This document shows, piece by piece, positions 51,704 to 60,600 of a stretch of 64,000 nucleotides of DNA (the stretch's first letter is position 1; each line of letters begins with the position of its first letter). Below the pieces are notes generated by a model. That model searched no databases. It was not told where the DNA came from and saw only the letters and a list, made by a program, of their open reading frames with translations. Position numbers and translations under genes: made by a program. Where the stretch lies: contig NZ_CP048103.1 in assembly GCF_013282215.1 (NCBI RefSeq), positions 806,001 to 870,000 on the forward strand, given 5' to 3'. Origin of the DNA: Kroppenstedtia eburnea. GTDB taxonomy: Bacteria; Bacillota; Bacilli; Thermoactinomycetales; DSM-45169.

Positions 51704-51781
51704 ATGAAGACTTTACAAAACCTATGTTCGTCTGATAATCTAGTGTCAAAAGTATTCCCAGAGGAGTTCCGATACATATGA
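51704..51781 (+). CDS. 25-aa leader ORF coupled to the EcoRII-type methylase gene
   Basis: A 25-residue ORF from ATG 51704 to TGA 51781 with a strong AGGGGAGGTGA site. Its stop overlaps the methylase start (ATGA), while the methylase itself has only a distant GAGGAG. CTCCC (about 51681-51685) can pair with GGGAG over the leader's ribosome site. The likely role is translational control of the methylase; the peptide itself has no recognisable motif. Confidence 0.6.
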   Translation: MKTLQNLCSSDNLVSKVFPEEFRYI

Positions 51782-53061
51782 AACTATACAAGGTAACGGC
51801 ATTCTCCCAACTCCGTGAAAAGTCGGGCATATCGATAAAAAGTCTTGCTGGGCTAACTGGGAAATGCGAGAGAACCATATATCGTTGGGAACGGGGAGAG
51901 ACTAATCCTGATCCAAAAATTATGGAGGAGCTGAAATTAATGGCTGGAGAGACACTTACAAAATCGCCCAACAAGTCTCCCTTTTTTAGTTTTATCGACC
52001 TTTTTGCAGGGATTGGAGGGTTGCGCAAGGCATTTGAAAGTATCGGAGGCAAGTGTGTATTCACCAGTGAGTGGGATAAGGCTTGTCGGCAAACTTACCA
52101 GGCCAATTTCGACTGTGACCATGAGGTTGCGGGGGATATTAGAGAGGTTGATCCGGACAGCGTTCCTGATTTTGATGTACTGCTTGCAGGTTTCCCATGT
52201 CAGCCATTCTCTATCGCTGGGGTATCCAAAAAGAATTCACTTGGTATGCCGCATGGATTTCATTGTGACACACAAGGCACTCTTTTTTTTGAGGTGGCAC
52301 AAATGATTGAGAGGCGGCGGCCAGCCGCTTTCTTGCTGGAGAATGTAAAAAACCTTGTTAGCCATGACAAGGGAAAAACCTTTAGGATTATCATGAAGAC
52401 CCTGAAGGAAGAGCTTGGATATACTGTAAGTTATCGGGTGATTGATGCGAAAGGCTGGGTTCCCCAGCACCGTGAGAGGATTTTCATTGCTGGCTTCCGG
52501 AACGATGCGGACTTTACTTTCGATGATATGGACATTCCCGATCCGCATGAAGGCCCCAAGATTGGTACTATCCTTCATCCAGAGAACGGAACTGAAGAGG
52601 AGGAACCTCCATATACGGTTGGTGAATATGGCGAGGTATCTAAGAAATATACACTGAGTGATCGATTGTGGGAATATCTCCAGAATTATGCAAAGAAACA
52701 CAGGGAGAGGGGAAACGGTTTTGGGTATGGCCTTTGTGGCCCGAACGATGTCGCTCGAACCCTTTCCGCGCGTTATTATAAGGATGGCTCGGAAATCTTG
52801 ATTCGTCAGGATGGGGGGAAGAACCCTCGCCGACTGACACCCCGTGAATGTGCGAGACTGATGGGGTTCGATAAACCTGATGGGAGATCGTTTGTAATCC
52901 CCGTATCTGATACGCAGGCGTACAAACAGTTCGGAAACTCCGTGGCAGTTCCTGTTGTAGAGGCTGTAGCCCGCCATATGCTCCCCTCTATACTGGAGGC
53001 CAGACGCCACCAAAACCATATTGAACAGCCCAGTCTTTTTGAGGTGGCCGGAAATGCCTGA
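51778..53061 (+). CDS. DNA (cytosine-5) methyltransferase, EcoRII/Dcm type, with N-terminal XRE-like HTH
   Basis: A 427-residue m5C methylase. An HTH resides in residues 15-45 ([23 protein letters not shown]), followed by motif [13 protein letters not shown], motif [10 protein letters not shown] with the Cys nucleophile, motif VI ENVKNL, motif [12 protein letters not shown], and motifs [15 protein letters not shown] and [11 protein letters not shown]. EcoRII-type enzymes methylate the inner C of CCWGG. The HTH may autoregulate the operon, as in M.EcoRII. It is translated from an ATG overlapping the leader ORF and overlaps vsr by 8 bases. Confidence 0.88.
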   Translation: MKLYKVTAFSQLREKSGISIKSLAGLTGKCERTIYRWERGETNPDPKIMEELKLMAGETLTKSPNKSPFFSFIDLFAGIGGLRKAFESIGGKCVFTSEWDKACRQTYQANFDCDHEVAGDIREVDPDSVPDFDVLLAGFPCQPFSIAGVSKKNSLGMPHGFHCDTQGTLFFEVAQMIERRRPAAFLLENVKNLVSHDKGKTFRIIMKTLKEELGYTVSYRVIDAKGWVPQHRERIFIAGFRNDADFTFDDMDIPDPHEGPKIGTILHPENGTEEEEPPYTVGEYGEVSKKYTLSDRLWEYLQNYAKKHRERGNGFGYGLCGPNDVARTLSARYYKDGSEILIRQDGGKNPRRLTPRECARLMGFDKPDGRSFVIPVSDTQAYKQFGNSVAVPVVEAVARHMLPSILEARRHQNHIEQPSLFEVAGNA

Positions 53062-53524
53062 TTCAGTGCCTCCCGACGTGCGAAGCCGGATAATGTCAAG
53101 TATCCGGGGGAAGGACACAAAACCTGAGTTGGTACTTAGAAGAGGCCTTCACCGGCTTGGGTTTCGTTTCCGTCTGCATGATAAACGACTACCCGGGAAG
53201 CCTGATATCGTCCTGCCAAAGTATCGGGCGGTCATCCTTGCACACGGGTGTTTCTGGCATGGACACCTGTGCCATCTATTCAAATGGCCATCAACCAGGG
53301 AGGAGTTCTGGCGAAAGAAGATCACTAGAAACCGAGATCTGGACAATATCAATATCAACAAACTGATGGAAAGTGATTGGCGGGTGTGCATTGTTTGGGA
53401 ATGTGCATTGAAGGGTAAACACAGGCTCCCGCACGATGAAGTTATAGAAACATGCTCTAAATGGCTGGATTCAGAGTCTGTTTATATTGAGATCGATGCA
53501 AAATACAAGGGCGTGAATGAATGA
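53054..53524 (+). CDS. vsr: Very short patch repair endonuclease Vsr
   Basis: A 156-residue T:G mismatch endonuclease that repairs deaminated m5C. Visible motifs: [28 protein letters not shown], the catalytic Asp in [11 protein letters not shown], and HGCFWHGH and [12 protein letters not shown]. It is encoded between the methylase and the restriction enzyme, overlapping both (8 and 4 bases). The context predicts CTWGG-type mismatch repair matching the CCWGG methylase. Confidence 0.93.
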   Translation: MPDSVPPDVRSRIMSSIRGKDTKPELVLRRGLHRLGFRFRLHDKRLPGKPDIVLPKYRAVILAHGCFWHGHLCHLFKWPSTREEFWRKKITRNRDLDNININKLMESDWRVCIVWECALKGKHRLPHDEVIETCSKWLDSESVYIEIDAKYKGVNE

Positions 53525-54741
53525 ACAGAGGGTATCTTTCCCAGTATTTTGAGGCCGTTGCGATCAAGCGTCTTAGTGCTGTGGAGACAGACCGAAACCG
53601 TTCTAATCAACATGAAATTAATGGAAGCCGGCCCCTCGTTCGGATTTTTGGAAGAGAAAGACTGACGGAATTTCCTGCACAGTTTGTCTGGCTTGGAGGA
53701 GAAAACGAGGGGATTTCCCAAGAGGGCTGGATTACTTGGTATGATGCGAGGGAAAACCACCCTACCCGTTCGGAGTACCGTCTCTATTTTAGGGACAACG
53801 AAGTAATAGAACTCGCCAGCCCGGGGGATCTTCTCATAGTGGCCAAGCGGCCTGACGCCCAGATCTACATGATTGTCGTCAAGGCTGGCAGCACTCTCGA
53901 AAACCAGCTGGTGTGGCTCTTCGGGGTTCCGGAGGATATTGGTTTTCAGTTTAACTTTGAAGACATTGCGGAGGAAAGAGATCTCAAGATTGACTTTGCA
54001 GTACGTTACATTTTGGAGGAGATCGGTCTTTCCGTTGAAGAGCCTGAAACCGATTTCCTGGACAGGATTCTCGAACCATATATCAATATTGGTTTTCCCA
54101 AGACAATCGAATTTTCGGAACTTGCTCGTAAAAGTATGCCGGAAGCGGTTTCTCCGCTCGATGATCCTGACCATGCCCTAATCCGGTGGATGGAACATGA
54201 AGAAAATCTGTTTAAACGGCTGGAACGACATATTGTAGCTGAGCGATTGAAGGACGGTTTCAATGTTGGGGATGTAACTGACATTGATGGATTTATTAAG
54301 TTTTCGCTTAGTGTTCATAATCGGAGAAAATCCCGTGTGGGCTATGCCTTGGAAAACCATCTTGAGGAAATTTTCAAGATCCATGGTGTTACATATTCAC
54401 GCAATAAAGTGACGGAAAATCGTTCAAAACCGGACTTTCTCTTTCCTGATATCGGTCTATATCATGATCCCCAGTTCCCCGCTTCACATTTGACTATGCT
54501 TGGGGTAAAGTCGACATGCAAGGATCGTTGGCGGCAGGTTCTTGCAGAAGCCGGACGAATTGAGGAAAAACATCTGTTTACATTGGAACCTAGCATCAGC
54601 GAAAACCAGACAGTAGAAATGCAGGAAAACAATCTCCAGTTGGTTTTGCCCAAACAACTACATGAGACCTACAAACCCCATCAACAGGAGTGGCTGATGG
54701 ATCTTTTCTCATTTGTTGATTTGGTCAGAAATAGGCAATGA
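53521..54741 (+). CDS. EcoRII-type restriction endonuclease
   Basis: A 406-residue type IIE enzyme, the same length as EcoRII. An N-terminal DNA-sensing domain (about residues 1-170) precedes the catalytic PD-(D/E)XK domain: SKPDFLFPD (near 302) and LGVKSTCKDRWRQV (near 330). The target is probably CCWGG, inferred from the methylase neighbour and this signature. Its ATG overlaps the vsr stop. The three-gene unit is AT-richer than the host, in an IS-bounded island. Confidence 0.88.
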   Translation: MNRGYLSQYFEAVAIKRLSAVETDRNRSNQHEINGSRPLVRIFGRERLTEFPAQFVWLGGENEGISQEGWITWYDARENHPTRSEYRLYFRDNEVIELASPGDLLIVAKRPDAQIYMIVVKAGSTLENQLVWLFGVPEDIGFQFNFEDIAEERDLKIDFAVRYILEEIGLSVEEPETDFLDRILEPYINIGFPKTIEFSELARKSMPEAVSPLDDPDHALIRWMEHEENLFKRLERHIVAERLKDGFNVGDVTDIDGFIKFSLSVHNRRKSRVGYALENHLEEIFKIHGVTYSRNKVTENRSKPDFLFPDIGLYHDPQFPASHLTMLGVKSTCKDRWRQVLAEAGRIEEKHLFTLEPSISENQTVEMQENNLQLVLPKQLHETYKPHQQEWLMDLFSFVDLVRNRQ

Positions 54742-54756
54742 TACGTGATACGTGCA

Positions 54757-54788
54757 AAGGCCGGGGGTCAACCCTCGGTTTTTTATAG
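54757..54788 (+). terminator. Terminator of the R-M operon
   Basis: CCGGGGG with CCCTCGG around TCAA, then six T. Confidence 0.75.
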
Positions 54789-54800
54789 TCATATCCCAAA

Positions 54801-54977
54801 CCCTATCGCGAAGTTTTCGGCTGCGAGGAACCTCGGCAAACCTTGGAACGTTATATGACAGGTCTTTTGAGTGATCTTCCCCGTAAAAACGGCCAGACCA
54901 TCGGTGAATACTTGGAAGGAATAAGCTACCGTCGGAACTATCAGATTTTTGGTGACAACCGTCGGGATGAGAAATGA
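54801..54977 (+). pseudogene. IS701-family transposase N-terminal remnant
   Basis: The frame YREVFGCEEPRQTLERYMTGLLSDLPRKNGQTIGEYLEG resembles the start of IS701-type transposases, then diverges and stops at 54977. It has lost its start and most of the DDE domain. Confidence 0.55.
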
Positions 54978-55127
54978 TGGAAAGCATTTGATTCTAGCAG
55001 CTCACTTAGCAGACAGGGAAAGTTCCCGCAGATGTGTGTGGATCTGGCCTGCTCATATCTGTTCCCTGGTGTTTCATGATTCCGGCTGTATTGTTTTTCC
55101 AAATTTCATTCGCAAAATGTAAAGCTA

Positions 55128-56295
55128 GTGCCCCATCCGGAAATTTAGTTTGGTAATGGAGGAAGGATTTACACTTGGTTTTCTGGAAGATAGAAGAATC
55201 TACCACGGAAACAGCAGGTGAGAGAAATGACCCTTTATGTACGGGATTTAACCAATGAAGAAGGCAACCGGCTCAAAAAAATCGCGCGAAAAAACACGGA
55301 TGGGGTCAAAGTACGGCGTGCATTGGTGATTCTGGCATCTGCTCAAAAAATGAAAGTACCGGAGATCGCCAAGCTTTACCAACTATCCCAAGAGCATATC
55401 CGGAAATTCATCCACCGTTTCAACAAAGAAGGAATGGACGCGATTCAGCCTCGGTACAACGGCGGTCGTCCGCGGACGTTTACCCCTGAACAGCGGGCAG
55501 ACATCATCGAGTTGGCACAGATTCCTCCCAAGGTTTTGGGAATGCCTTTCACCCATTGGTCCTTGACTAAACTAAAAGAAGCGGCGGAGAAGAAGGGGAT
55601 CGTCCGATCAATCAGCATCGAAACGATCCGATGCATATTAGAGGAAGCGAACATCACTTACCAGCACACAAAAACGTGGAAGGAGTCCAATGATCCTGGG
55701 TTTCACACGAAAAAAAACGAATCAAACAGCTCTACAAAAACCCGCCGAAAGATGGACGGGTAATTTGCGTGGACGAGTTTGGACCGCTGTCGATCCGGCC
55801 GTATGCCGGAAAGGGGTGGTTTCTGCAGAAAAAAGCGGATCGCTTGCCTGCCACTTATACACGAAAACATGGGGTACGCCACTTGTTCGCAGCTTTGGAT
55901 CTGAAGACAGACAAACTGTATGCCCACAACAAGAAAACCAAGCGACACCAAGATTTTTTGGGCTTTCTTCAAGTGTTGCGTCGTCGTTTTCACCGGAGCG
56001 AACGCCTGTATATCGTGCTGGATAACTTTTCTCCCCACCACCATAAAAAAGTGAAAACATGGGCCGAGGAGAATAATGTCAAGTTAATCTACACACCCAC
56101 ATATGCTTCTTGGCTCAACCGCATCGAATGTCACTTTGGTCCGCTTCGGAAATTTGTCTTTGAAGGAAGTAACTATTCCTCTCATGATGGGTTGATGAAG
56201 GCGATTCAGGAGTACGTACGGTGGCGCAACAAGAACAAGCGGGATGCGCAAATCCTAAAAGAGCAAAACAAGATCAAAGTTTCCTGAAGGGGCAC
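55128..56295 (+). mobile_element. IS630-family insertion sequence (1168 bp)
   Basis: Imperfect 17-bp inverted ends GTGCCCCATCCGGAAAT and, reversed, GTGCCCCTTCAGGAAAC, flanked by a TA duplication (55126-55127 and 56296-56297), as is typical of this family. It carries a split transposase and interrupts a dehydrogenase gene. It is structurally intact and so potentially active. Confidence 0.88.
55227..56287 (+). CDS. IS630 transposase, two frames joined by -1 frameshift
   Basis: Frame 1 (from ATG 55227, or GTG 55218) carries the HTH_29/33 DNA-binding domains (YQLSQEHIRKFIHRF, THWSLTKLKEAAEKKGI) and ends at 55763. Frame 2 gives the DDE domain: CVDEFGPL, VLDNFSPHH and NRIECHFGPL (the final Glu), ending at 56287. 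An A8 run (55710-55717) lies where a -1 slip joins the frames as one 350-residue protein. Programmed slippage is a common control in this family; a simple indel is the alternative. Confidence 0.8.
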
Positions 56296-56822
56296 TAGGA
56301 ACTTTTCCGGTCGGCCGGTCGCGTCCGCAAACTGACTGGGCAACAACGTGGAGGAGTTCGTGGCGAATACGGTTTTTGCGGGTGCCACTTTCCCTAACTT
56401 CGTGTAAAAGTCGGTTTTTATATCCACCACTTCAGGAATCGCTTCAATCAAGAGATCTGCTTCCGCTACAGCCTTTGATAAATCTGAAGTGAAGGTAATA
56501 CGGTCATAAGCCGAATGAACCTCTTCTTCGCTGGCCCCCAGATCTTTTTGATAACGTGGCTTTAAATCCATGATTCTTTTTTTGGCACGTTCCAATGCTT
56601 TATCATCAATTTCATATACACATACGTCAAATCCTTTGAAAGCGGTCTGGTACGCAATCTGACTTCCCAAAACACCGCCGCCGGCAACGGTCTATACACC
56701 AGGGTTGGCGTACTCGTCTGGAGATAGAGACGGATGTCCTCATCCAAACGTTGCTTCCTGTTCCGGTATCAGTTTATACTCATATGAGAGGTTTCTACCG
56801 TTATAGAATGATTTGTGTTGCA

Positions 56823-56856
56823 CAGGCGATGACTCGGGGGTTGTCGCCTGTTTTAT
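56823..56856 (+). terminator. Hairpin upstream of the coiled-coil gene
   Basis: CAGGCGA (56823-56829) with TCGCCTG and TTTTA following, 20 bases before the ribosome site at 56861. It could be a leader attenuator. Confidence 0.5.
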
Positions 56857-56876
56857 TCATGGAGGAGGGAAGGGAA

Positions 56877-57395
56877 ATGGCGGAGACTGTGGAGAAGCGG
56901 TTTCGACGGATGGAGAAGTACCTGGAAGGGTTGGTGCAGGAGTTGGAAGCCTTGCAGTCGGAATTGCCGGGATTTGGGTATGAAATCCGCAATATCGGGA
57001 TGAAAACCCATGAGGTGCATCGGAATATTCAGCATCTGCGGCGGAAGACATCACCACCGGGTGGGGGATCCGATCCGGGGATGACGGGATCGTCTGTGGA
57101 AGCCCCCCGGGATGCAGGGGAGATGGCCCGGGATTTGCACCAGTTTTTGAGCCAGTGCAAGGATTATATGAGTCAGATGGAAGAGGTGGATCCCTCCTTC
57201 GCCTCGTACCGGACTGATTTGCGCATCCTGTTTAACCAGGCCCAGGATCGGCTGCAACAGTATTGGGAGCGGGAGCGACAGGAGAGAAGGGAGCCTTTCA
57301 TCAAACCGCTGGTTAAACATGATGACCGAAACCAAAAGGATCACTATGAGATTCCCCCTTTTATGGAGATCACCAAGGGGATGGGAAAAGCGTAA
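56877..57395 (+). CDS. Coiled-coil hypothetical protein
   Basis: A 172-residue soluble protein with a predicted coiled coil at residues 1-55 (VEKRFRRMEKYLEGLVQELEALQSEL) and a second helical part at 80-150, Pro/Gly-rich linker between. ATG 56877 follows GGAGGAGGG; the preceding frame is intergenic. No family is recognised. It is closed by a strong terminator. Confidence 0.6.
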   Translation: MAETVEKRFRRMEKYLEGLVQELEALQSELPGFGYEIRNIGMKTHEVHRNIQHLRRKTSPPGGGSDPGMTGSSVEAPRDAGEMARDLHQFLSQCKDYMSQMEEVDPSFASYRTDLRILFNQAQDRLQQYWERERQERREPFIKPLVKHDDRNQKDHYEIPPFMEITKGMGKA

Positions 57396-57432
57396 ACCGG
57401 GACAGTCGCTCAGACTGTCCCGGTTTGATTTG
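57396..57432 (+). terminator. Terminator of the coiled-coil gene
   Basis: CCGGGACAGTC-GCTCA-GACTGTCCCGG followed by TTTGATTT. Confidence 0.85.
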
Positions 57433-57528
57433 AGAAAAAAGCCGGGTTTTCCCCAGCTAAAAGCTTGCCCTGATCCATGTTCCGGTTCGACGAAGGGGAA
57501 GGAGCCGAAGATAAGAAAGGGCCTGCTA

Positions 57529-58788
57529 TTATTGCAGTTCCATTTGAATTCGGTCTTTTAAGCACATGGCCAAATGGTACCAAGCTTGAACTTTTTTGTC
57601 CTTGTATTGGTGTTGTTCAGATAACTCTGCGGCTTTGTGGAAATAACCGACTGCCTCTTCCAGCTGATCCTGAGCCGAATACAGGTTGCCCATGGTAAGG
57701 AACGCATCTGTCAGATAGGCTGTGCTTTGGAGTTTCTCTCCTTTGGTGATGGCCGCTTGCAGGGCTTCTTTGGCTGATTGCCATTGTTTTTTCTGTATGT
57801 TCAGGAGTCCCAGTTGTATGTAACCCCGAACCACCCGGCTGTCATCAACATGATTTTCGGCGACTTTGAGGGCGATGTTTAATGAGGTTTCTGCTTTTTC
57901 CCAGTCTTGTTGATCCATATAGATACTGCCCAATACAACCCAATGATCGTAAGTCATGGGGAAATGACGATTGAGGCTGGCCAGTTTCAGCCCTTCCCGG
58001 GCCACACGGGTCGCGTCTTCCAAGGCACCGCTTTTTCGCAGCAGTTCACTCTTCAGCCAATAAAATCCCAGGACCGTCTCCGCCTTCTGGACCCGGGGCA
58101 GTTCGTCCCATATATCTTCCACGATCCGCAGGGCTTCCACGACTCTCCCCAATCGTTCCAGATAGGTTGCCTGATTTCGTAGCAGAATGTATTTCACAAA
58201 GTCCCGTTCGCCCTCTGGGTTCAAAGCAGCCAGCCCGCTTTTGGTGTATTGAAGCGCCCGCTCCAGGTCGTTCTGAAAGTAGCTGCACAGGCTCAGGTCG
58301 TTAAAGCTGTAAGCCTCGATGTTGGCATTGGCGGCGTAACCGCTCTGTTTGGACAGACGAATGGCATCAATCAGGGACCGTTCGGCTTTTGGGTACTTCT
58401 TCTGAAACAGGTGGATGGTTCCCTTTAACCAATAGTATTCCGGGGCATAGGGATGATCATCTGACAGATCCAGTCGGTTTAAAGCCTTCAGTGCTTCAGC
58501 CCATTGTCCCATCCGTTTCAAGGATTCAATCGCATCCAATTCAAATTTCAAATCGCTTAACTGTTCCTTTTCCCCCAGTATCAATTCAGGGATCTTTTCC
58601 AGGGAGATATTCAACTTGTCCAGTAGATAATCCACTTTATCCTGACGAACGTGAGAGACACCCCGCTCAATATTGCTGATGGTTGCCGGAGAAATTTTTT
58701 CATCCGCCAGATCTTCCAGCCGCTTTCCTTGTTGTTTACGTACCTTTCGGATGATTTCGCCGATTTCACTTACTCCCATACCGTACAT
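57529..58788 (-). CDS. RRNPP-type regulator: XRE HTH plus TPR repeats
   Basis: A 419-residue protein. The HTH occupies residues 5-65 (EIIRKVRKQQGKRLEDLADEKISPATISNIERG), followed by about eight TPR units to the C-terminus (EYYWLKGTIHLFQKKYPKAE, HWVVLGSIYMDQQDWEKAE, TDAFLTMGNLYSAQDQLEEA). The plan matches PlcR/NprR/Rgg-class quorum receptors that bind exported peptides. I looked for a cognate peptide ORF in the 100 bases downstream and in the upstream gap and saw none with a secretion signal. ATG 58788 is used; GTG 58800 is too near GGAAAGGAG. Confidence 0.8.
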   Translation of the reverse strand: MYGMGVSEIGEIIRKVRKQQGKRLEDLADEKISPATISNIERGVSHVRQDKVDYLLDKLNISLEKIPELILGEKEQLSDLKFELDAIESLKRMGQWAEALKALNRLDLSDDHPYAPEYYWLKGTIHLFQKKYPKAERSLIDAIRLSKQSGYAANANIEAYSFNDLSLCSYFQNDLERALQYTKSGLAALNPEGERDFVKYILLRNQATYLERLGRVVEALRIVEDIWDELPRVQKAETVLGFYWLKSELLRKSGALEDATRVAREGLKLASLNRHFPMTYDHWVVLGSIYMDQQDWEKAETSLNIALKVAENHVDDSRVVRGYIQLGLLNIQKKQWQSAKEALQAAITKGEKLQSTAYLTDAFLTMGNLYSAQDQLEEAVGYFHKAAELSEQHQYKDKKVQAWYHLAMCLKDRIQMELQ

Positions 58789-58955
58789 CCCGGTGTCCAC
58801 TCCTTTCCAACTCTTAATGTTATTCTCATTTTATACTCTCTCAAGGGATTTGGAAATACAAAACTATTGTTTCTGATGGAAGAGTTTTATCGGAATCCTT
58901 CCGTTCAAACCCAAAAAACGACCTCCCGCTGATGGGAGGTCGTTGTGAGGTGTAT

Positions 58956-60275
58956 TCATATCGCTGCTGAGTTCAGTTCCAGGTCGTCTTCGGGGTCGTT
59001 GTTGAAGGCGTCGCGGTCGAATTCGTCTTCGGAGTTGGCGATGACGAGGGAGGCGACGGTGTCACCGGTGACGTTGACGGCAGTGCGGGCCATGTCCAGG
59101 ATGGCGTCGATGCCGAGGACCATGGCCAGCCCCTCCACGGGCAGGCCCATACTGGTGAGGACGACGGTGGTCATGATGGAGGCGGTGCCGGGGACGCCGG
59201 CGGTGCCGATGGAGGCCAGAGTGGCGGTGGTGACCAGGATCAGGTAGTCGGTGAGGCCCAGGTCCATGTGGAAGACGTTGGCCACGAAGATGGCGACGAT
59301 GGCGGGGTAGAGACCGCCGCAGGCGTCCATGTTCATGGTGGCGCCCAAGGGGGCGACAAAGCTGGAAATCTTCTCGGAGACCTTCACCCGGCCGGTCAGG
59401 GTCTTCAGGGTGACCGGGAGAGTTCCGTAACTGCTCCGGGTGGAGAAAGCGACCACCATCACCGGCCAGATCTTTTTCAGAAAGCGGATTGGATTCACTT
59501 TGGCTACAAAGGTGACCAGGCCGCCGTAGGTTACAACCAGGTGGATCAGGCAGGCGAGGTAGACCGCGACCACCACCTCCATCAAGGGGAGCAGGGTGGA
59601 GAGTCCATGGATGGCGGCCACTTGGGTCAGCAGACCGTAAACCCCGTAGGGGGTCAGCTTCAGAACCATCTTGGTCACCCGGAAAATGACCCGGGAGAAG
59701 GATTCGATCAAGCGCTTCACCGGTTCGACAGAGTCCGGGTTGCGACGGGATTCAATGGTGATGGCGATCCCGATCAGCATGGCGAAGAAGATCACCGGCA
59801 GAATCTTGCCCTCGGCCGCGTTGGCGATGGGGTTATCCGGGATCATGTCCAGAAAGACCTGGCTGACAGGAGGGATCTCCCGGGCCTCACCGGGATCCTT
59901 CACATTGAAATCCATTCCGGCTCCCACATCGAAGGCGTTGCCCACGAGAATTCCGATGACGCTGGCGATGACTGCAGTCGCCAGAAACAGCCCGATCGTC
60001 TTCACCCCGAGCTTTCGCAATTGGGCCGGATCCTTGATGGTGGTGATACTGGCGATGATCGCTGTCACCACCAGCGGGAGGACCAGCATTTTGATCAGGT
60101 GGATAAATGCATCCCCGAGGAAACCGACGATTTCGGCATCCTTTCCAAAGAGGGCTCCGACGGCCACCCCCAGTAGCATCGCCACCAGCACACGGATACC
60201 AAAGCTCACTTTTTTCCGTTTCAACCAGACGAGAAACAGGATCAGGACAGCGGATACCGCCAGACTTGTAACCAA
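58956..60275 (-). CDS. Dicarboxylate/amino acid:cation symporter, TcyP-like
   Basis: A 439-residue DAACS-family symporter with eight membrane helices and two re-entrant loops. The serine-rich loop motif is AFSTRSSYGTLPVTL and the NMDACGGLYPAIVAIF region matches the binding core; the overall path follows the cystine transporter TcyP more than GltP. Driven by Na or H, it would import L-cystine or a dicarboxylate. TTG 60275 follows GGGGAGGT at 8 bases on the minus strand. The ending is acidic. Confidence 0.75.
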   Translation of the reverse strand: MVTSLAVSAVLILFLVWLKRKKVSFGIRVLVAMLLGVAVGALFGKDAEIVGFLGDAFIHLIKMLVLPLVVTAIIASITTIKDPAQLRKLGVKTIGLFLATAVIASVIGILVGNAFDVGAGMDFNVKDPGEAREIPPVSQVFLDMIPDNPIANAAEGKILPVIFFAMLIGIAITIESRRNPDSVEPVKRLIESFSRVIFRVTKMVLKLTPYGVYGLLTQVAAIHGLSTLLPLMEVVVAVYLACLIHLVVTYGGLVTFVAKVNPIRFLKKIWPVMVVAFSTRSSYGTLPVTLKTLTGRVKVSEKISSFVAPLGATMNMDACGGLYPAIVAIFVANVFHMDLGLTDYLILVTTATLASIGTAGVPGTASIMTTVVLTSMGLPVEGLAMVLGIDAILDMARTAVNVTGDTVASLVIANSEDEFDRDAFNNDPEDDLELNSAAI

Positions 60276-60546
60276 TGGGTCAACCTCCCCGAATAAAATA
60301 ATCTACCGATATATATTCGTGAACGGGAGTCCAAACGATCAGACCCTTCGTATAAAAATCATATCGGGATAGTCGGTATTATGATAGATCCAAAATCGGG
60401 ATTCGTCAACCACTCTTTCGCAGGACTTGGTTGATCCGGGAAAAAGGTGCCAAATTGACCCCTTTTCAAAATGCATATGCCGGATCAAAACAGATGAATC
60501 GTCTTCTTCCTGTTGCACAGAAGTCTGATGGGACGGGATTTGGACG

Positions 60547-60582
60547 CAAAAAAACCCGGCTCAGGGAGACCGGGTGCAATCT
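60547..60582 (-). terminator. Terminator of the M14 peptidase gene
   Basis: ACCCGG with CCGGGT around CTCAGGGAGA, with the T run on the minus strand side (AAAAAAA on plus). Confidence 0.75.
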
Positions 60583-60600
60583 GACTGTATGAAACGCGTC

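Larger units (their letters stand above)
55047..56691 (-). pseudogene. 3-hydroxyacyl-CoA dehydrogenase gene, broken by IS630
   Basis: The 5' part (56298-56691, minus strand) reads VAGGGVLGSQIAYQTAFKGF...AIPEVVDIK...NSSTLLPSQF...GRPEKFL; the 3' part (55047-55125) continues ALHFANEIWKNNTAGIMKH. Removing 55128-56295 and one TA joins them in frame as PEKFLALHFANE. The head of the gene is also missing (a TAG precedes the first residue), and homology ends after GTD, so it was decaying. It would have been an NAD-dependent fatty-acid oxidation enzyme. Confidence 0.8.

Noticed and set aside
57440-57528. A short ATG frame after the RRNPP regulator as its pheromone
   Set aside because: No RBS, no hydrophobic signal and it runs into a terminator from the opposite strand.
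59268-60176. 302-codon plus-strand frame opposite the symporter
   Set aside because: Gly/Asp/His-rich shadow of the membrane protein; no RBS or homology pattern.
60276-60420. S-box or T-box riboswitch upstream of the cystine-like symporter
   Set aside because: No conserved AGAGA, GGGTGGNACC or S-box core could be found on the minus strand.
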